A stretch of 64,000 nt of DNA from Hyaloraphidium curvatum. Taxonomy: Eukaryota; Monoblepharomycota; Hyaloraphidiomycetes; Hyaloraphidiales; Hyaloraphidiaceae. Of the stretch, positions 9,645 to 19,911 are shown piece after piece. The notes beneath the pieces are model-generated. The model saw only the letters and a program-made list of their open reading frames with translations. It was not told the origin of the DNA and searched no databases. A program made the position numbers and the translations under genes. Each line of letters opens with the position of its first letter. Position 1 is the first letter of the stretch. The stretch covers positions 642,475 to 706,474 of the forward strand of contig JAIVFI010000022.1 of NCBI GenBank assembly GCA_025558095.1, in the 5' to 3' direction.

Positions 9645-11423
9645 ATGGAGGAGCTGCCGGCCGCCACAGCGCCGCGGGCCGACCGGGTGTCGTTCTCGCG
9701 CCTGCTGCCGACCGCGGCCTCGCGTCTGGACCGCTTCGTGCGGCGCCGGAAGCTGCGCCCGCACCCCCGCGGGCGCCTCGGCCGACACTGACCCGCGCCA
9801 CGTGTCGCTGGCAGACCCAGGGCGGCACAGAGATGCCCCGCTGGCGCTGCCCGCTGCCAAGGACCGCCCGCTGCTCGACCGCATGGTGCCGGATCTGTCG
9901 GCCGCTGAGGCCGCCGACGTGTTTGAACGAGGCGGGCTGCCCGTCCTGGCCTCTCTCGTCCGCATGCGGCTCGCTCTGGCCGCGGCCGAGCAGCGCGGCG
10001 CCCTCTTTGTGGTCGGCCACGCCGCCGCCGCGGCCACCTGCGTGGCGCTGCTCGCCGCCGTCGGCCTCGGCATGCCGCAGGGCGCCCCCGCCGCCCCGTT
10101 CGCGATCGCCTGCGCCGGCATCCTGCTCGGCTTCTCCGCCACGTACCTGACCCTTACCCTGCCGATACACCGCACCATCGTCCCGCCGGGCTTCGCCTCG
10201 CCTGCGGATCCGGACCTCGTCGCGGCGCAGCTCGGGACGCTGGCGTGGTACTGGATCCGCACAGGGAGGGTGATGCCCGAGGGCGCCGCTGCGGGCGCGT
10301 TCCTGGAGCACCGGAATCCGCCGGACGATTGGTCGCCCCTCGAGGGTTACTACACCCGCGACGGGAAGGACGCGGACGGAAAGGACGCGGAACGAGCCGG
10401 GGGCACGCAGAGAGAGGGGTTCCGGCAGTCGCCGTCCTGCCCGTGCCCCGAATGCCTGGGGTTCTTTTCGGCCGGCGGACTGCCCGTGCTGGCGTTCTTC
10501 GTCTCGGTACATTACCTTTTAGCGCCGATCCTCTCGGTACTCGGGGCCGTCTTCTGCTTCTGGGACATCCTGGGATCGGGCCGCGCGAGCCCGCTCTGGA
10601 CGCAGCCCTGGGTAACGGCCTGCTTCGCCCTGCACGTCCTCGGCCTGCTCGTCACGTGCACTGTGGCGCCCGCGGGCGGACTCGCGAGCCCCATGCAGGC
10701 CGTGGCCAGCCGCGTCGTTGGCGCCGCGCATCTGCGCGCGGCGCAGGCCTCGTGCGACGAGTTCGTCACTGTCTGCGCCGATCTCGTGCGCGCGGCCCTC
10801 GCACCCCCCTCCTCGCCGCCCCCTCCTCCCCCCAGCCGCCCGGAAGGGCCGTCCCCGACGCCCGCCTTTCCCCTCCCGGAACTCTACGCCCGCGTCGCCT
10901 CGGACGTCCAAAGCATCGCCGAGGACGCCGTGCACTCGATCGCGACGGTCGTCCACCGCCCCCTCGCCGGGTGCGGCCTCGCCGCCGCCGGCGCGCTGCT
11001 GTGCTCGCTGCCCCCGGGGGCTCGTGCTTCCCCGCGTGGGGCCTCGTGCTCCCGCTGTTCTGCCTGCACATCGCGGGCGCGTTCCTGCTGCTCTACGCGG
11101 GGACCAACGCCCGGATCGGCGCCGCGTGCGGGGTGTACCGCTCCTCCGGCGCCGCACTGGACTCGCTGCTCCGCGACCTCGCGCGGTACCCCCCCTCCGC
11201 CGACCGCGACCCCCTTGCTTCGCCGCTGGGCAGCTTCCTCCGCACGCACCGCGACTCGATGCTCCGCGCCGCCGCGGACCCGCCGCGCGCGCGCTTCCTC
11301 GGGTTCGTCGTGTCGTACGGGTCGCTGGCAAACCTCGCCGTGGCGGCCGTGACGGTCTGCGCGACGCTGTTCCGGGCGTTCGGGCTGAGGCTGGAGCTGG
11401 GTACCTACTGCCCAGGGGGTTAG
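9645..11423 (+). CDS. Polytopic membrane protein B, paralogue of the gene at 2716
   Basis: ATG 9645 gives MEELPAATAPRADRVSFSRL. The frame then moves (probably through a small intron between about 9740 and 9835 that I cannot place) to LLDRMVPDLSAAEAADVFER. Hydrophobic segments include TCVALLAAVGLGM, GILLGFSATYLTLTLP, LPVLAFFVSVHYLLAPILSV, WVTACFALHVLGLLVTC and LFCLHIAGAFLLLYAG. It shares with the gene at 2716 the DWSPLE site, CPCPE, TQPW, FPAWGLV (matching IPAWTLL) and the end RFLGFVVSYGSLANL...LGTYCPGG. Near 11017 a single base is missing in a C5G5 run and the frame changes, at the position where the paralogue has its second intron. The gene may therefore be damaged or the base mis-called. 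Function unknown. Confidence 0.6.
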
Positions 11424-11680
11424 GTGGGGGACCTCGCGGGAGGGTACCGGACGACCTGCTGCGAACCAAGGCAGCCCTTTCTGCATCGATGCATACTGTA
11501 TTGAGCCAGACTACGTCCAATACGCCTTGGATTTAAATGCGACTTATTCCACGGCTCTGGAACTGCGAGAGGGGCGCCCAGTGATCGCCAAGAGGCCACG
11601 GGTACGGGGCGGTAGCCACCGCCACGTCACGCCGTCGGCCCCGATCGGCCCGCAAACACCGCAAGCAAACTCCCCACCGC

Positions 11681-12658
11681 ATGCGCCCGCAAGCGGACGA
11701 AATGGTCTCGCAACACCAGATTTTCACCTTCCGCCACGCCGCGCCCCCGCCGCCGCCGCCGCACGCCAACGTGCCGCCCTCCCTCCCCCGGCTCCTGTGC
11801 TCGCTCTCCGCCCTGGGCGCCGTGGTCTCGGCCACCGACGCCGAGATTGCCAGGCTTTCCGCGGCCCGCACCGCGCTGGCGGGCTTCGCGGCGCACGCGG
11901 AGGCGCGGGCCAGGGCCGGCGCGGGCGAGGTCGAGCTGCGCGACCTGGCGGTGCGGGCCGAGGGGCTCGTGGCGGGGGGGTGGGGACTGCCGCCTCCTGC
12001 AGCCCAGCAGGCACCCGTGCCCATGCCGGTGCGGGTGCAGTTCCATGCAGTGGCGCCTGCGGCCGACCAGAACTCGGGGCAGGACACGGAAGTGCAGGCT
12101 GCGCAGCAAAACGCCGAAGCTGGAGGCGCTGATCTGGCACACAACCCGTCGGACGCTCCCGCTGCGGCATCCTCCGAGGTTTCGCTTGCATCCACCTTCC
12201 CCCACGAAGCCCCTGCTACACCGTCGACCTCATCGGACGTCGCACCCGACCTCCCGACGCTCCACACGCCCCGGCGCCACCGCGCCAAGCCCCGCACCCC
12301 CGTGCACCCCACACCCTCGCCCTCCCCTCCCCCGGCCAAGCACCCCCGCCCCTCCTCCTCCAAGCTCCGTCCCCTCCGCGAGCACCACTCCGGCTGCGCG
12401 ACCTGCGGCACCCGCCGCACGCCCGAGTGGCGCCAGATCGGCGGCCGGGTGTACTGCAACGCGTGCGGCCTCCGCGTGGGCAGGAAGATGCGCGCCGAGG
12501 CGGGCAAGAAGGATGAGAGGGGGGCGAGGGGGAGGGAGATGCGCGCGGTGAGGATGGGGAGCATCCCGCCGCTGCCGGCGCCCGAGAGGCGAAAGCCCGA
12601 GGGGAGGCTGCTGGAGCTGAGCAACGTCGCCGAGTGGGTCGCGGAGCACAGGGTGTGA
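11681..12658 (+). CDS. GATA-type zinc-finger transcription factor 1
   Basis: 325 codons, no intron needed, from ATG 11681 (alternative ATG 11702) to TGA 12658. The N-terminal third is a heptad-like Leu/Ala-rich region (LPRLLCSLSALGAVVSATDA, then EIARLSAARTALAG), likely a coiled coil. The middle is Pro/Ser-rich and disordered. Residues about 247-272 form one GATA finger, CATCGTRRTPEW...VYCNACGL, spaced CX2CX16CX2C, with a basic tail RVGRKMR after it. The spacing is one residue shorter than the usual X17-X18. Fungal GATA factors act in nitrogen, light or siderophore regulation; no PAS domain or other clue narrows this one. It shares its layout with the factor at 20863, so the two are paralogues. 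Confidence 0.85.
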   Translation: MRPQADEMVSQHQIFTFRHAAPPPPPPHANVPPSLPRLLCSLSALGAVVSATDAEIARLSAARTALAGFAAHAEARARAGAGEVELRDLAVRAEGLVAGGWGLPPPAAQQAPVPMPVRVQFHAVAPAADQNSGQDTEVQAAQQNAEAGGADLAHNPSDAPAAASSEVSLASTFPHEAPATPSTSSDVAPDLPTLHTPRRHRAKPRTPVHPTPSPSPPPAKHPRPSSSKLRPLREHHSGCATCGTRRTPEWRQIGGRVYCNACGLRVGRKMRAEAGKKDERGARGREMRAVRMGSIPPLPAPERRKPEGRLLELSNVAEWVAEHRV

Positions 12659-12946
12659 GCGGGACGGATTCGGAAGCTCGGAGGGCGCGGCAGGTGCGCA
12701 CGATCGCGGGCGCGGACGTGCGCACGGGGACCGGCATCTTGACGACTTGACTTCTTTGATGGCGCATGGCGCCTCGGATTTGCTAGAAGAACGAAGCCGA
12801 GAGAGATCGGTAGATGCGAGGGGCTGTAGATGCGCGGGAAGTGGGCAAGCAGACGTGTAGCGGCGATCTTGGGCGTCTTTCAGATAGATCGGAGCGGGTA
12901 ACGTACAACTCCACACAGGTTACCATCCAACGACTGTACAAGCACC

Positions 12947-15259
12947 TCATTCGTCTTCGTCGCCCTCACCGCTCTCCACGGGGTCGACGGGCTTCGCGGG
13001 CTTCGGCCGCGGCTTCCGCATCGGGCCCCCTACTGGTCCCACACCAAACAGATCCGGATATGCGCCGTTCGTCGAGCCGTTCTCGCCGTCGTCCTCGCCA
13101 CCCTCGCCGTCGCCGCCCTCGCCGTCGCCGCCCTCGCCGTCGCCGCCCTCGTCGTCCCCACCCTGGCCTCCTTCCCCGACTCCGTCTTCGGAGTCGGCTC
13201 CGTCCATCGTCACCGTTTTGCCCATCTTGGTCACGTCCTGGTTGATGCCGTTGGCCTTGAAGAACTTGTTGGCCTCCGCGATCGCCCTGGCGGCCCTAGG
13301 ATCGGCGGCCATGAGGGGCAGATCGGACCCGGGCCCGTCCTCGAACCCCTTGTTCCCCTTGGGGTTCAGATCGAGCGATTCGGCGACCTGGTCGAGGTCC
13401 TCGTCGCCCTGCGTACGCGTCGCCACGTTCTCGACCCCGACGTCGTACGTCTTGGCCGCCAGCTGGGGGCGCACGCCGAGGGACCCGACGGCCTTGTTGT
13501 CGTCGTTCATGGCCTTCACCCCCAACGCAATGAGCTCGGCGAGGTCGACACCGGCGCTCGCGAAGAAGGGGTGGGCCAGGACCTCGCCCGCGTCCTGCAG
13601 CCTGGATACAGTTCAGCGCAAGGCTCGCGAGTCCGTGGCCATCGCGGGACAGACCTGGTCCTGGGGTTCTTGTCCAGCAGCTTCCCGATCAGGTCCTTCA
13701 GGAGCGGCCGGACCGCGGCGTCGGTCACGCTGGTGTCCAGCGCGCTGAGGTCGATGTCCGCGGTCAAGTCTACTTTGAGCTGCATGATGCCGGAGATGGG
13801 GTACGGTCCGATTGACCGGGCGGTGCCCATGCCCGTGTAGAGGCTGTCAGGCGCCAAAGTCGCCGGTTCCGTCGAGGTGCGGGGGACAGGCGTCAGTCAG
13901 CGCGTGGGCGGCCACACCGCTAATCCACCCACTCCCAGAGCGTCATTCCCATCGCCCAATAGTCCATAGGCTTGCTGTAGCCATTTGCCTTGAGCGCCCC
14001 AAGCTGCGCATCGATCCCCTTGAGCGCCTTTTTGATCATTGGCTTGGCCTCGGCCTCCATCTGGTCGTAGTCGGCGTTTTTGAAGTTATAGCTCTTGCAC
14101 TTGCGTTGTTCCGTGATCCCCTTGTTTCTGCAGAAGTTGAAAACGATCACACTTGCAATCATGTCCACCACGTTCCTGCGGAGATCGTTGATCTCCATCT
14201 GGGGCAGCACCTTGAGTCAGCGGCCCGCCGGCGATCTCGGAGCGCGGAGCCACCCACAAACAACAACGATTCGGGGGACCTGTAAAGCAGATTACCGAAG
14301 ACATTGGTGGGCCTTTTGCCCGCCTTGTTCTTGGACGGCATGGCAACGACCCCTTGCAACCTCCCTTTGGCTTTGGCCGAGTCAATCCGGTTCAGCGTAT
14401 CCCGGTAGATCTTCTCCTTCGAGTTCTGGATTGCGGTGCCAAAGTCAGCCAGGCGAAGGACTTTGTCCTCCCCTATGAGGAACTGGCCCGGCTTGAGGTC
14501 CCGGTGGAGGTAGCCCTTGCGGTGCAGGTGCGGGGTCAGCGCCCGCGCTCCGTTGGGTCGGAGCGAGCCCACCTTCCAGTGCATCACCGCGACCCCGAGG
14601 AACATCTGCGCCAGCATCTTCCGGGTCTCCTTCGCCGTGTCGAGCGGGCCCTTCTTCGCGCGGTCCTCCAGAGTCCCGGTTGCCTTGGCCAGAAAGATGG
14701 CGACGTTGAAATCCACTGTCCCGTCGGCATTTGCCGTCTGGCTCGAAGTGCCACCGAGGAAGCGGACGATGAAGGGGTTCCCGTTGAGCTTCTTGTTGAC
14801 GGCGAGCTCGTTCTGCGAATCCTCGAACCGATCGCTGGCAGCCTTGAAGTCATCGCTGCGCCGCGCGACGTGGGGCCAGATAAACTCCTTGATCACAACC
14901 TCGACGTCCTTGGCCTTTCCGCCCATGGGCACGGCGAGATGGACGGGGTTCCTCCCGTCGGAGCCAGTCGAAAGTATTCTCTTCTTGTCCCATTTCGACA
15001 CGTCGACGAGGTCTGCCGGCCGTCAGCGCCCGCCCGCGCACGGCGCGGGCTGGGGCAGCTCACCGCTCCGCAGCACGTTGATCTTGTTCTTGGGCAGCAC
15101 CCTGACCTTCTTGAGCGCGGCTTCGACGCTGCCTTTCGGGCCGGTGTTCTTGTTCCCGTTCCTCTTCCGCGTCGCGCCCGCGGGCGCCGCGGCGAGCAGG
15201 AGCAGCAGGATGACCGCCGCGGCGAGGGCGGCGCGCCCGAGGGCGCCGATGCGGGTCAT
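12947..15259 (-). CDS. Secretory-pathway protein kinase-like protein with acidic tail
   Basis: Six exons, the joins restoring kinase order. Exon 1 from ATG 15259 carries a signal peptide (core AALAAAVILLLLLAAAPAGA) and a basic segment. Intron GTGAGC...GGCAG joins to DLVDVSKWDKKRILSTG. The ATP-site lysine is in VVIKEF and VMHWK splices to GYLHRDLKPGQFLI; LADFGTA is the Mg loop and YRSPESL replaces APE. The C-lobe has DYWAMGMTLWD (across an intron) and LLDKNPRTRLQDAGEVLAHP (across another), which end the domain at about residue 430. The tail is 130 residues with a GGDGEGGDGE repeat. The Asn of HRDLKxxN is Gln (codon 14483-14485) and the Gly loop is poor, so activity may be altered. A signal peptide on such a kinase points to the ER/Golgi lumen or outside. 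Confidence 0.75.
13085..13160 (-). repeat. 15-bp coding repeat (acidic Gly/Asp/Glu tract)
   Basis: On the plus strand a CCCTCGCCGTCGCCG unit recurs about four times with small changes. Read on the minus strand it encodes repeated GGDGE. Slippage here would change tail length without a frameshift. Confidence 0.8.
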
Positions 15260-15742
15260 TGCCGCGCGATTCGCGTGCGATGGCCGATGGCCGGCGCGGC
15301 GCGTCCACGGGTCCTGCGCTAGAATTTTAGAGCGGGCACAGGGTCATCGGCCATCCCAAACGCAAACGGCAATCGGGCCGTCAAATCCACTCTGCCATCG
15401 CAGTCTGGCGATTCAGAGCTCCGGATTGGGTTAGGGGGTGCGGTCACATGTGCGGCGACGCGGAGCCGACCACGCCGCTGCCTCGATCGTCAACCCCCCA
15501 CTCCCCGAAGATTGCTGGCCATCAACGTCGTGCAGAAAAGGAAACTATGAGTACTTCGAATTGCGAACTTCCTCAAACAAGCCAGAAATCTCCATCCATC
15601 CACCGAAACTATCGTAATTTACAAACTTCACTTCGCACTTCACTTGTCCATTCACCAAACTTGAAAGCTACGTTGGCCGCAGCCCGATCCTAGTGCACCA
15701 GATGTCAGCGCCCGCAAACGTCCGCAGTGGATGCGCACCGAC
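15260..15742. other. Intergenic region, AT-richer core
   Basis: The kinase gene starts at the left edge and the EGF-repeat gene ends at the right. The stretch 15520-15690 is clearly AT-richer than its surroundings and has no convincing reading frame. I see no RNA gene or terminator hairpin. Confidence 0.5.
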
Positions 15743-16758
15743 CTAGAAGAACGTCGCGGCGAAGAAAACGACCGCGGCCGCCGCGGCGCACGACGCCCTG
15801 TTGGCGGCCCCCGCCCCAAGGTTCTCCCTCAGGCACTGCTGAAGGCCGCCACCGTTGTATCCGGAGTCGCAGCGGCAGTTGCCCGTCGCCGTGTTGCAGG
15901 TGCCGTGGCCGTTGCAGGTCACCCCGGTGCACAGGTTGGTGGTGGAGCTCTGGGAAAGGCACTCTTGAGCGCCACCGCCGTTGTACCCGGAGTCGCAGTT
16001 GCAGTTGCCGGTAGCCGAGTTGCAGGTGCCATGGCCGTTGCAGGTAACACCGGCGCACAGGTTGTTGTTGTTGGTGCTGGGCCCCCCCTCGTACAGGCAC
16101 TCCTGGGCGCCACCGCCGTTGTATCCAGCGTCGCAGCTGCAGCCACCTCCGATGCAGGTGCCGTGGCCGCTGCAGGTTACCCCGGCGCACGCGTTGTTGA
16201 CGGGCGGGGGCGAGCTGCCCTGCCTGCACCCGGTGGGCGTGCACGTGTATCCCGCATTGCAGTACTCTCCCGAGCTGCCTGTAAATGCCCGGGAAGGGTT
16301 CAGCAGATGCGGTGGTGCGTCCGGAAAAGGCTTCAGGACCCACCGCAGCAGACCCCGTTCGTCGGCATGCACCCGTCCGCGCCGCACGTCTTGGGCGTAG
16401 CGTTGGGGCAGCATCCCCCCGACACGCAAGTGGTCCCGCTTTGGCAGCACTTTACCGAGTCGCAGGGGTAGTACCCGGTGGAGCAGACCCCGGCGCGCTC
16501 CGCGTGCCCGGGACTAGATGCGGCAAAAGGGAGGATCTTGTCCGTGGCAGAGAGGTCGGCGTCGCCGTCGGCGCGGCCGAAGAGGCGGCGTTCGAGGGCG
16601 ATAGCACGGGTGGCGTTGATAACGTGGGTTTGGCTGAAAGGGATCTCGACGGGCAGATCGCGGGTGACGAGGGTGTCGGCAGACACGGGCGCGAGCAGGG
16701 CGGCGAGCACGGCGAGGGCGAGGAAGGCGACAATCTGCGAAGTGGCGGCGGAGAGCAT
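15743..16758 (-). CDS. Secreted EGF-repeat protein with GPI-type C-terminus
   Basis: ATG 16758 starts MLSAATSQIVAFLALAVLAA, a clear signal peptide ending near PVSADTL. A cysteine-rich region follows (CSTGYYPCDSVKCCQSG, CCPNATPKTCGADGC). One intron (GTGGGT...TTACAG) joins NGVCCG to SSGEYCNAGYTC. Three tandem EGF-like units then repeat the pattern CxGVTCxGHGTC...CxCDxGYNGGGxQxCL, each of about 40 residues with six cysteines. The protein ends in ASCAAAAAVVFFAATFF, a hydrophobic tail as in GPI-anchored proteins. Total about 320 residues. It is predicted to sit on the cell surface and may act in adhesion or recognition; the partner is unknown. A long upstream in-frame extension is less likely because the signal peptide would become internal. 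Confidence 0.8.
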
Positions 16759-17757
16759 GGTGTCGGCCTGGTGCTGCTGTGCAGGCGGGACGAGCGGACC
16801 CGGAAGCGGGGGAGGAGCGCGGGGCGTCAGAACATAGATCCGCGCGCGGGACACCGTCGACGCACTCACGTGGACGCAAAGGCAGATGGCGTTGCGGAGG
16901 AGTTCTTGCTATCGGCCCTGACGAACCGGTGCCTGACTGACTGACTTTCCGGGATTGACTGACTTTCGCGAGTGACGGCCGTCCCGTGACTGACTGACTT
17001 TTCCGTGATTGACTGATTTTTCGTGACTGACTGATTTCCTGGACGTCCCTTGTCGCGATCAATGGGCCGTAATGCGCGGGATGGGATGCCAAAGTGTGCT
17101 GCGCGAAGGGGAAGGTGGCCGCCGCGGTCGGGCCAATTCGGCGGACCGTCATCACCTTGCACGTGACAACGACAGCCGCCGATCGGTCGATTATCGGAGC
17201 GCTGTGGGTGAGCTGCGCGTTCCGCGATCGGATGGCATGCCTCCCGGGCGCGGGCTGGGCGCCGTAGAGCGTGTGGGCGGCGGGAAGCGGCAGAACCTGG
17301 GCCGCTCGCGAGGTCGGCCGTCTTTGCGTGCTCGGCGGCCGCACCAGAGTAGTGGCCGGGAGAATCAAGATAGGGAGTTTTTCATTCTCGGGCTATCTGG
17401 ATACAAGGAGCTTCTGACGCAGATACGGAAAGCACAAGCAGCCTTGATCAGAGACATCGAGAGGAATACGTTTGAGCCGAGAGGCAACGTCGCGCCGCTG
17501 CGACCGGGTCCCCGGATCCGGTGTGCCGCGAGGGCTACCGCTCGCCCCCTGGCTAAAGTCCGACGGCGACGTTGGACGATGTGTTTGCTGTACTGAATGT
17601 TCGGCTCAATGGGATGCGTGGGAAGATCGTGAAATGCGTGACGCCTCGGTCCCACCAAGAAACGCGTCGCGGACCTGCAACGAAACGGACCTCCGCCCTC
17701 CCGCCGACCACGACCAGTAGCCACCTTCGCAATCCGAACTTATGCGTTCCGCCGATC
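16759..17757. other. Intergenic region of about 1 kb
   Basis: Contains the GACTGACTGA satellite described separately. The rest is GC-rich with overlapping frames on both strands and no recognisable protein. A frame at 17360-17596 reading FFILGLSGYKELLTQIRKAQ looks slightly protein-like but has no supported start. Confidence 0.4.
16931..17042 (+). repeat. Degenerate GACTGACTGA(C/T)TTT satellite
   Basis: Five irregular units with CTGACTGACTTTCC, ATTGACTGACTTTCG, GTGACTGACTGACTTTTCC, ATTGACTGATTTTTCG and GTGACTGACTGATTTCC. Spacing is roughly 20-30 bp. Not part of a supported gene. Confidence 0.8.
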
Positions 17758-18933
17758 ATGTCGTGGAGCGGCTTCGACGAGGCGGGCTTCGTGGCCGAGG
17801 TCGAGCGCCAGCTCAGCGCGGTGTGCGCGGCGGCGGACGAGCTCAAGGCCATAGCCCGCTCCGGACCCAAGCTGCCGTTCCCGTGACTCCCGGAAGAGGA
17901 CGCCTATCGGCCATGCGACACCTTGTACACGTGTACGGCGGAAGCCGGTCTCCTGCTCCGCATTCTGGTGGTCGACATGGCCCCGTCGGCAATACAGCTG
18001 CCGGAAGGGAACACAACGGACCGATCGTTGATTTCCCGCTTCTTTCGAGGGAGCTCCAAGTCGCCCAGGGGGCAGCCGCCGCCTGACGTTGCCCAACGGG
18101 TGTTCGGGCGCCTGTTTCAGAGCGTGGTATCCCTCGCCCGCCGTTGCATGGAAAACTACCTGAGTTCGGAGCTGCGATACGCGTGGAGATTCCCTACGGT
18201 GGAAGATCTGGCCAACAGGGGGAAGTGGCCCGACCTGGCGCAGAGATTCGACGTCTGGCGCTTCCAGACCCTGACGTGGTCGCCGTTGGTCGCCGCCCAG
18301 TCGTCGATGGGGACGATCTTACAATCGAAGAACCTTCGTCATCGGCTTGCCGAGGACACGGACTTGGCCCGCTGCTGCGCCTCCAACAGGTCATTGATCG
18401 GGCTGCTGGTCATTGATCGGTGGGAGGAGAACGCACACAAGGAGGATCTCGAACGCGCCCTTCAGGAAACACCGAGCACCATTGACATGATGCTGAACCT
18501 GATTCTGGAGCGCCGGAGCTTTTGGACCCGCTGGTGCGCGGCTCCGACCAGTGCCGACGGCGGCCAATCGGCTGTTATTTTGGCGGTGGACACGGCCATT
18601 TTAGTGCTCAGCATGATCCCGAAAACGCGAATCAAGGAGGTGGAGGTTCCTTTCGGCGACCTGGGGCGTGCGGTGGCTTCCCTCGTGTAGGTGGTCAGGC
18701 CTGGGACGCTCAAGGCGGACCTGGACAGCATCATCGAATGCCACAGCAGCAAGACGACCATCACGGAGCCCGTCCATTGCTGCAATCGCTGCGGGAAGCC
18801 GCGGGGGGAGGTCAAGCTCGGCCGCTGCGCGTGCTGCGGGATCGTGAGGTACTGCGGGGCCGAGTGCCAGCGCGGGGCGTGGAAGGAGCACAAGAAGCAC
18901 TGCATCCCGCGGAGCTCGGCTTCTGGAAAGTGA
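17758..18933 (+). pseudogene. MYND zinc-finger protein gene with an in-frame stop before the finger
   Basis: A likely start at ATG 17758 gives MSWSGFDEAGFVAEVERQLS, LKAIARSGPKLPF. An intron I cannot place then leads into a long frame (about 17980-18690) with SLISRFFRGSSKS, RVFGRLFQSVVSLARRCMEN and MLNLILERRSFWTRWCAAPT, helical and leucine-rich as in many fungal MYND proteins. The frame meets TAG at 18688-18690 after GDLGRAVASLV. Without changing frame it continues to a perfect MYND finger, HCCNRCGKPRG...CACCGIVRYCGAECQRGAWK..HKKHC (about 18775-18903). No intron of normal size removes the stop; the shortest GT-AG pair would be 31 nt. The finger is thus probably lost from the product, or the base is an error. 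Confidence 0.6.
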
Positions 18934-19062
18934 TCGCGTGGTGGAGCTTTACCGATCCGACGTACCTGAGGCACCCCGTTGTTGCGCCGGGGCAGCCAGA
19001 ACTGGATTTTCGATCCGCCGAGACCCGGAACCGCTCCGCAACCCACCGTCTGCGGACCCGCG

Positions 19063-19911
19063 ATGCTCGCTGCGGCGGTCGCCGCCGGCCGCCGGAACCC
19101 GGGCGTGGCGTCCCTCGTCGTCGCGGCGCTCGCCTTCCTCCTCCTGCTCTCCCTGCCCACCGAGTGCCGCCCCGCCGCGGGCCTCCGGGGCCAGGCCGAG
19201 CCGGGCGCGCACATCGCCGCGGGCTTCCAGAATGTCTACAGGAACGCGCTGTGGGGCCCCGTGGACCAGGAGGAGACGGGCCGCGGCTCGGGCGCGGGCT
19301 CCTCGTCCGCCTTCACCGTGGCGGTGCGCGCGTACATCGAGGAGCTCGTCCGCAGGAAGCGGATCCGGACCATCGCCGACGTGCCGTGCGGCTCGGCAAA
19401 CTGGTGGCCGCCGCTGCTTGCCGCGCTGCGGGCGCGGAACCCGTGCCTGGCCTATTCGGGGTTCGACGTCGTCGACACGGTCATCGAGGACAACCGGAAG
19501 CGGTACGGGCCGGACCCGCTCACCCGCTTCGAGGTCGCGGACGTGTCGACGGCCCCGCTCCCGCGGGCGGACCTCGTGGTGACCCGCGACGCGCTGCAGC
19601 ACCTCCCGCTGGCCGACGCCGTCGCGACCCTCCAGAACATCGCGGAATCCCGCCCGAAGTTCCTGCTCGTCGGCTCGTACGCCAACATGACCGATGGGAA
19701 CAAGGTCGTCGCCGCGGGGGGATACTACAACATCGAGCTGCTCAGGCCCCCGTTCAGCATGCCGCCGCCGGCCGAGACGGTGCAGGAGTGCTGCGACGAG
19801 AAGGGGAGCTTCCCGACCAAGCAGATGTACCTGTACACGGGGAAGCAGCTGGCGGGGATCGACTGGGCAGCGATGAAGCGGAGGGCGGCCGCGTTCGGGC
19901 CGCGCGGGTAG
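19063..19911 (+). CDS. Membrane-anchored class I SAM-dependent methyltransferase
   Basis: The chosen start is ATG 19063 (MLAAAVAAGRRNPGVASLVV) because it places a signal-anchor helix (VVAALAFLLLLSLP) at the N-terminus. The 282-residue protein then has a catalytic domain: VYRNALWG, GSGAGSSSAFT, motif I IADVPCGSANWW, motif II SGFDVVDTVIEDNRKRYG, FEVADVSTAPLP, and motif IV DLVVTRDALQHLPLADAV. The DxPCGxxNWW form of motif I is typical of a family of methyltransferases common in bacteria, fungi and algae that sit beside glycan enzymes. The acceptor is unknown. With its anchor it should face the Golgi or ER lumen. No intron is needed. Confidence 0.8.
   Translation: MLAAAVAAGRRNPGVASLVVAALAFLLLLSLPTECRPAAGLRGQAEPGAHIAAGFQNVYRNALWGPVDQEETGRGSGAGSSSAFTVAVRAYIEELVRRKRIRTIADVPCGSANWWPPLLAALRARNPCLAYSGFDVVDTVIEDNRKRYGPDPLTRFEVADVSTAPLPRADLVVTRDALQHLPLADAVATLQNIAESRPKFLLVGSYANMTDGNKVVAAGGYYNIELLRPPFSMPPPAETVQECCDEKGSFPTKQMYLYTGKQLAGIDWAAMKRRAAAFGPRG

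Noticed and set aside
17072-17596. Possible gene with FFILGLSGYKELLTQIRKAQ
   Set aside because: No supported start, Arg-rich elsewhere, no domain, no paralogue; kept only as a remark on the intergenic region.
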